Source: Prorocentrum cordatum (Eukaryota > Sar > Dinophyceae > Prorocentrales > Prorocentraceae). From it: a stretch of DNA of 64,000 nucleotides. Of the stretch, positions 63,170-64,000 are shown piece after piece (position 1 is the stretch's first letter; each line of letters opens with the position of its first letter). The position numbers were made by a program, and so were the translations under genes. The stretch is taken from contig CAUYUJ010017893.1 in NCBI GenBank assembly GCA_963575745.1, forward strand, positions 781,006-845,005. The letters are read 5' to 3'. The notes beneath the pieces were generated by a model. It made no database searches. It was not told the DNA's origin and saw only the letters and a program-made list of their open reading frames with translations.

Positions 63170-64000
63170 TACGCAAATCCAGACGGGACCTCGCAGCTCC
63201 CTGGGTGACTGGGAACTGCGCAACTGGCGCCATGTACGTGGGCTTCTGGGAGGTCCAACGGAATCGGGAAGTACGTGCATCAAGACGGGACTTCGCCGCC
63301 CCATGGGGGTGGCTGCGAACTGCGCAATCCAGCACCACGTTCGTGGACTCCTGCGAGGCACGGCGAAGCCGGCGAATACGCGGATCCAGGCGGGACCTCG
63401 TTTCCCTGGGCGGCTGCGAACTGTGCAACTGGCGCCACTTTCGCGGGCTCCTGGGAGGCACGGCGGAGTGGGGGAGTACGCGGGACCTCGCTGCTCCCTG
63501 GGTGGTTGCGAAGTGCGCAACTGGCACCACGTTTGTAGACTTCTGGGGGGCACGGCGGAGAAGGGGAGTACGCGGATCCAGGCGGGACCTCGAAGCTCCC
63601 TGGGGGACTGCGAAGCGGCCACCTACGTGGGCTCCTGGAGGGCACGGCGGAGTCGGGGATGCCGGGATGACGTGGATCCAGGTGGGACCTCGCAACACCC
63701 TGGGGGACTGCGCAGCGCAACTGGGGCCACTTTCGTGGGCTCCTGGGGGTTCCTGCGGAGTCAGGAAGTGCGCGGATCCAGGCGAATCCTCGCTCCCTGG
63801 GTGGCTGCGATCTGCGCAGATGGCGCCACGTTCGCTGGCGCCTGGGAGGCACGCCCTGGGTGACGGCGAACTGCGCAACTGGGGCCACTTCCGTGGGCTC
63901 CAGGAGGTACGGCGGAGTGAATAAGTACGCGGGACCTCGCTGCTCCGTGGGCGGCTGCGAACTGCACAACTGGCGCCACGGCGCCACTGTCGTGTGCTCC
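63170..64000 (+). repeat. Tandem repeat of about 102 bp, block 2 (about nine copies, runs off window)
   Basis: Same unit and orientation as block 1. Bases 63170-63370 are nearly identical to 61940-62140, including the rarer GGAAGTACGTGCATCAAGACG unit, so a segment of about 200 bp was copied between blocks. One unit near 63830-63860 is truncated to about 58 bp. Confidence 0.85.

Overview
The window looks like nuclear DNA of a large-genome, GC-rich eukaryotic alga. A dinoflagellate, perhaps of the Prorocentrum type, is the best guess. The evidence is one unmistakable plastid-lineage class I fructose-bisphosphate aldolase, a NUMOD4/HNH_3 nuclease gene of a kind I recall as abundant in dinoflagellates, very low gene density, enormous simple-sequence tracts, and short inverted-repeat elements with non-canonical GC/GA-AG splice-like ends. 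The organism is inferred, because no rRNA, spliced-leader or other diagnostic gene is present. All repeat families and copy numbers below were found by eye, so counts are minimum estimates.

Coding content is small. (1) Bases 2-580 (+) hold the probable C-terminal end of an acidic protein with a hydrophobic tail, cut by the window edge. (2) Bases 26323-28110 (-) hold a gene with two NUMOD4-HNH_3-IENR1-like modules, interrupted by a 312-bp terminal-inverted-repeat (TIR) element that carries its only in-frame stop. (3) Bases 60176-61309 (-) hold a complete class I aldolase catalytic domain in one long exon. Several short GC3-rich stretches (about 8.43, 15.24, 16.36, 31.63, 52.74 and 57.08 kb) look like exon fragments between trinucleotide tracts, but I cannot name them.

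The rest is repeats. Tracts of (CCT/AGG)n occupy much of the window and often switch strand across a short spacer (3.2-5.0, 8.1-8.6, 45.4-45.7, 52-53.5 and 53.9-55.1 kb). (ATC)n dominates 12.2-13.6 and 30.0-31.0 kb, (CTA)n 33.7-34.1 kb, (GTC)n 18.8-19.3 kb and (GA)n 50.6-51.4 kb. Tandem repeats have units of 8, 12, 30, 73, 83, 86, 97, about 102, about 163 and about 180 bp.

Dispersed short elements fall into families named here. A: TCGGGC-ended elements of 105-185 bp, eight complete and five partial, all on the + strand, bounded by CAG|GC and polypyrimidine-YAG. B: TA-flanked elements of 173-180 bp with CAGTGGAG ends, six copies. C: elements of about 215-230 bp starting GGCCTCCCAGAT, three copies. 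D: a 376-bp element at 38.4 kb with a TGA target duplication, which contains a family A copy and sits inside a family E repeat. E and F: dispersed repeats of 110-150 bp. G: a dispersed repeat of 130-215 bp. M: a composite satellite module at 45.7, 52.2 (inverted), 56.0 and 57.4 kb. The most interesting signal is that family A, and the element inside the HNH gene, look like introners, that is, transposable elements carrying splice sites.
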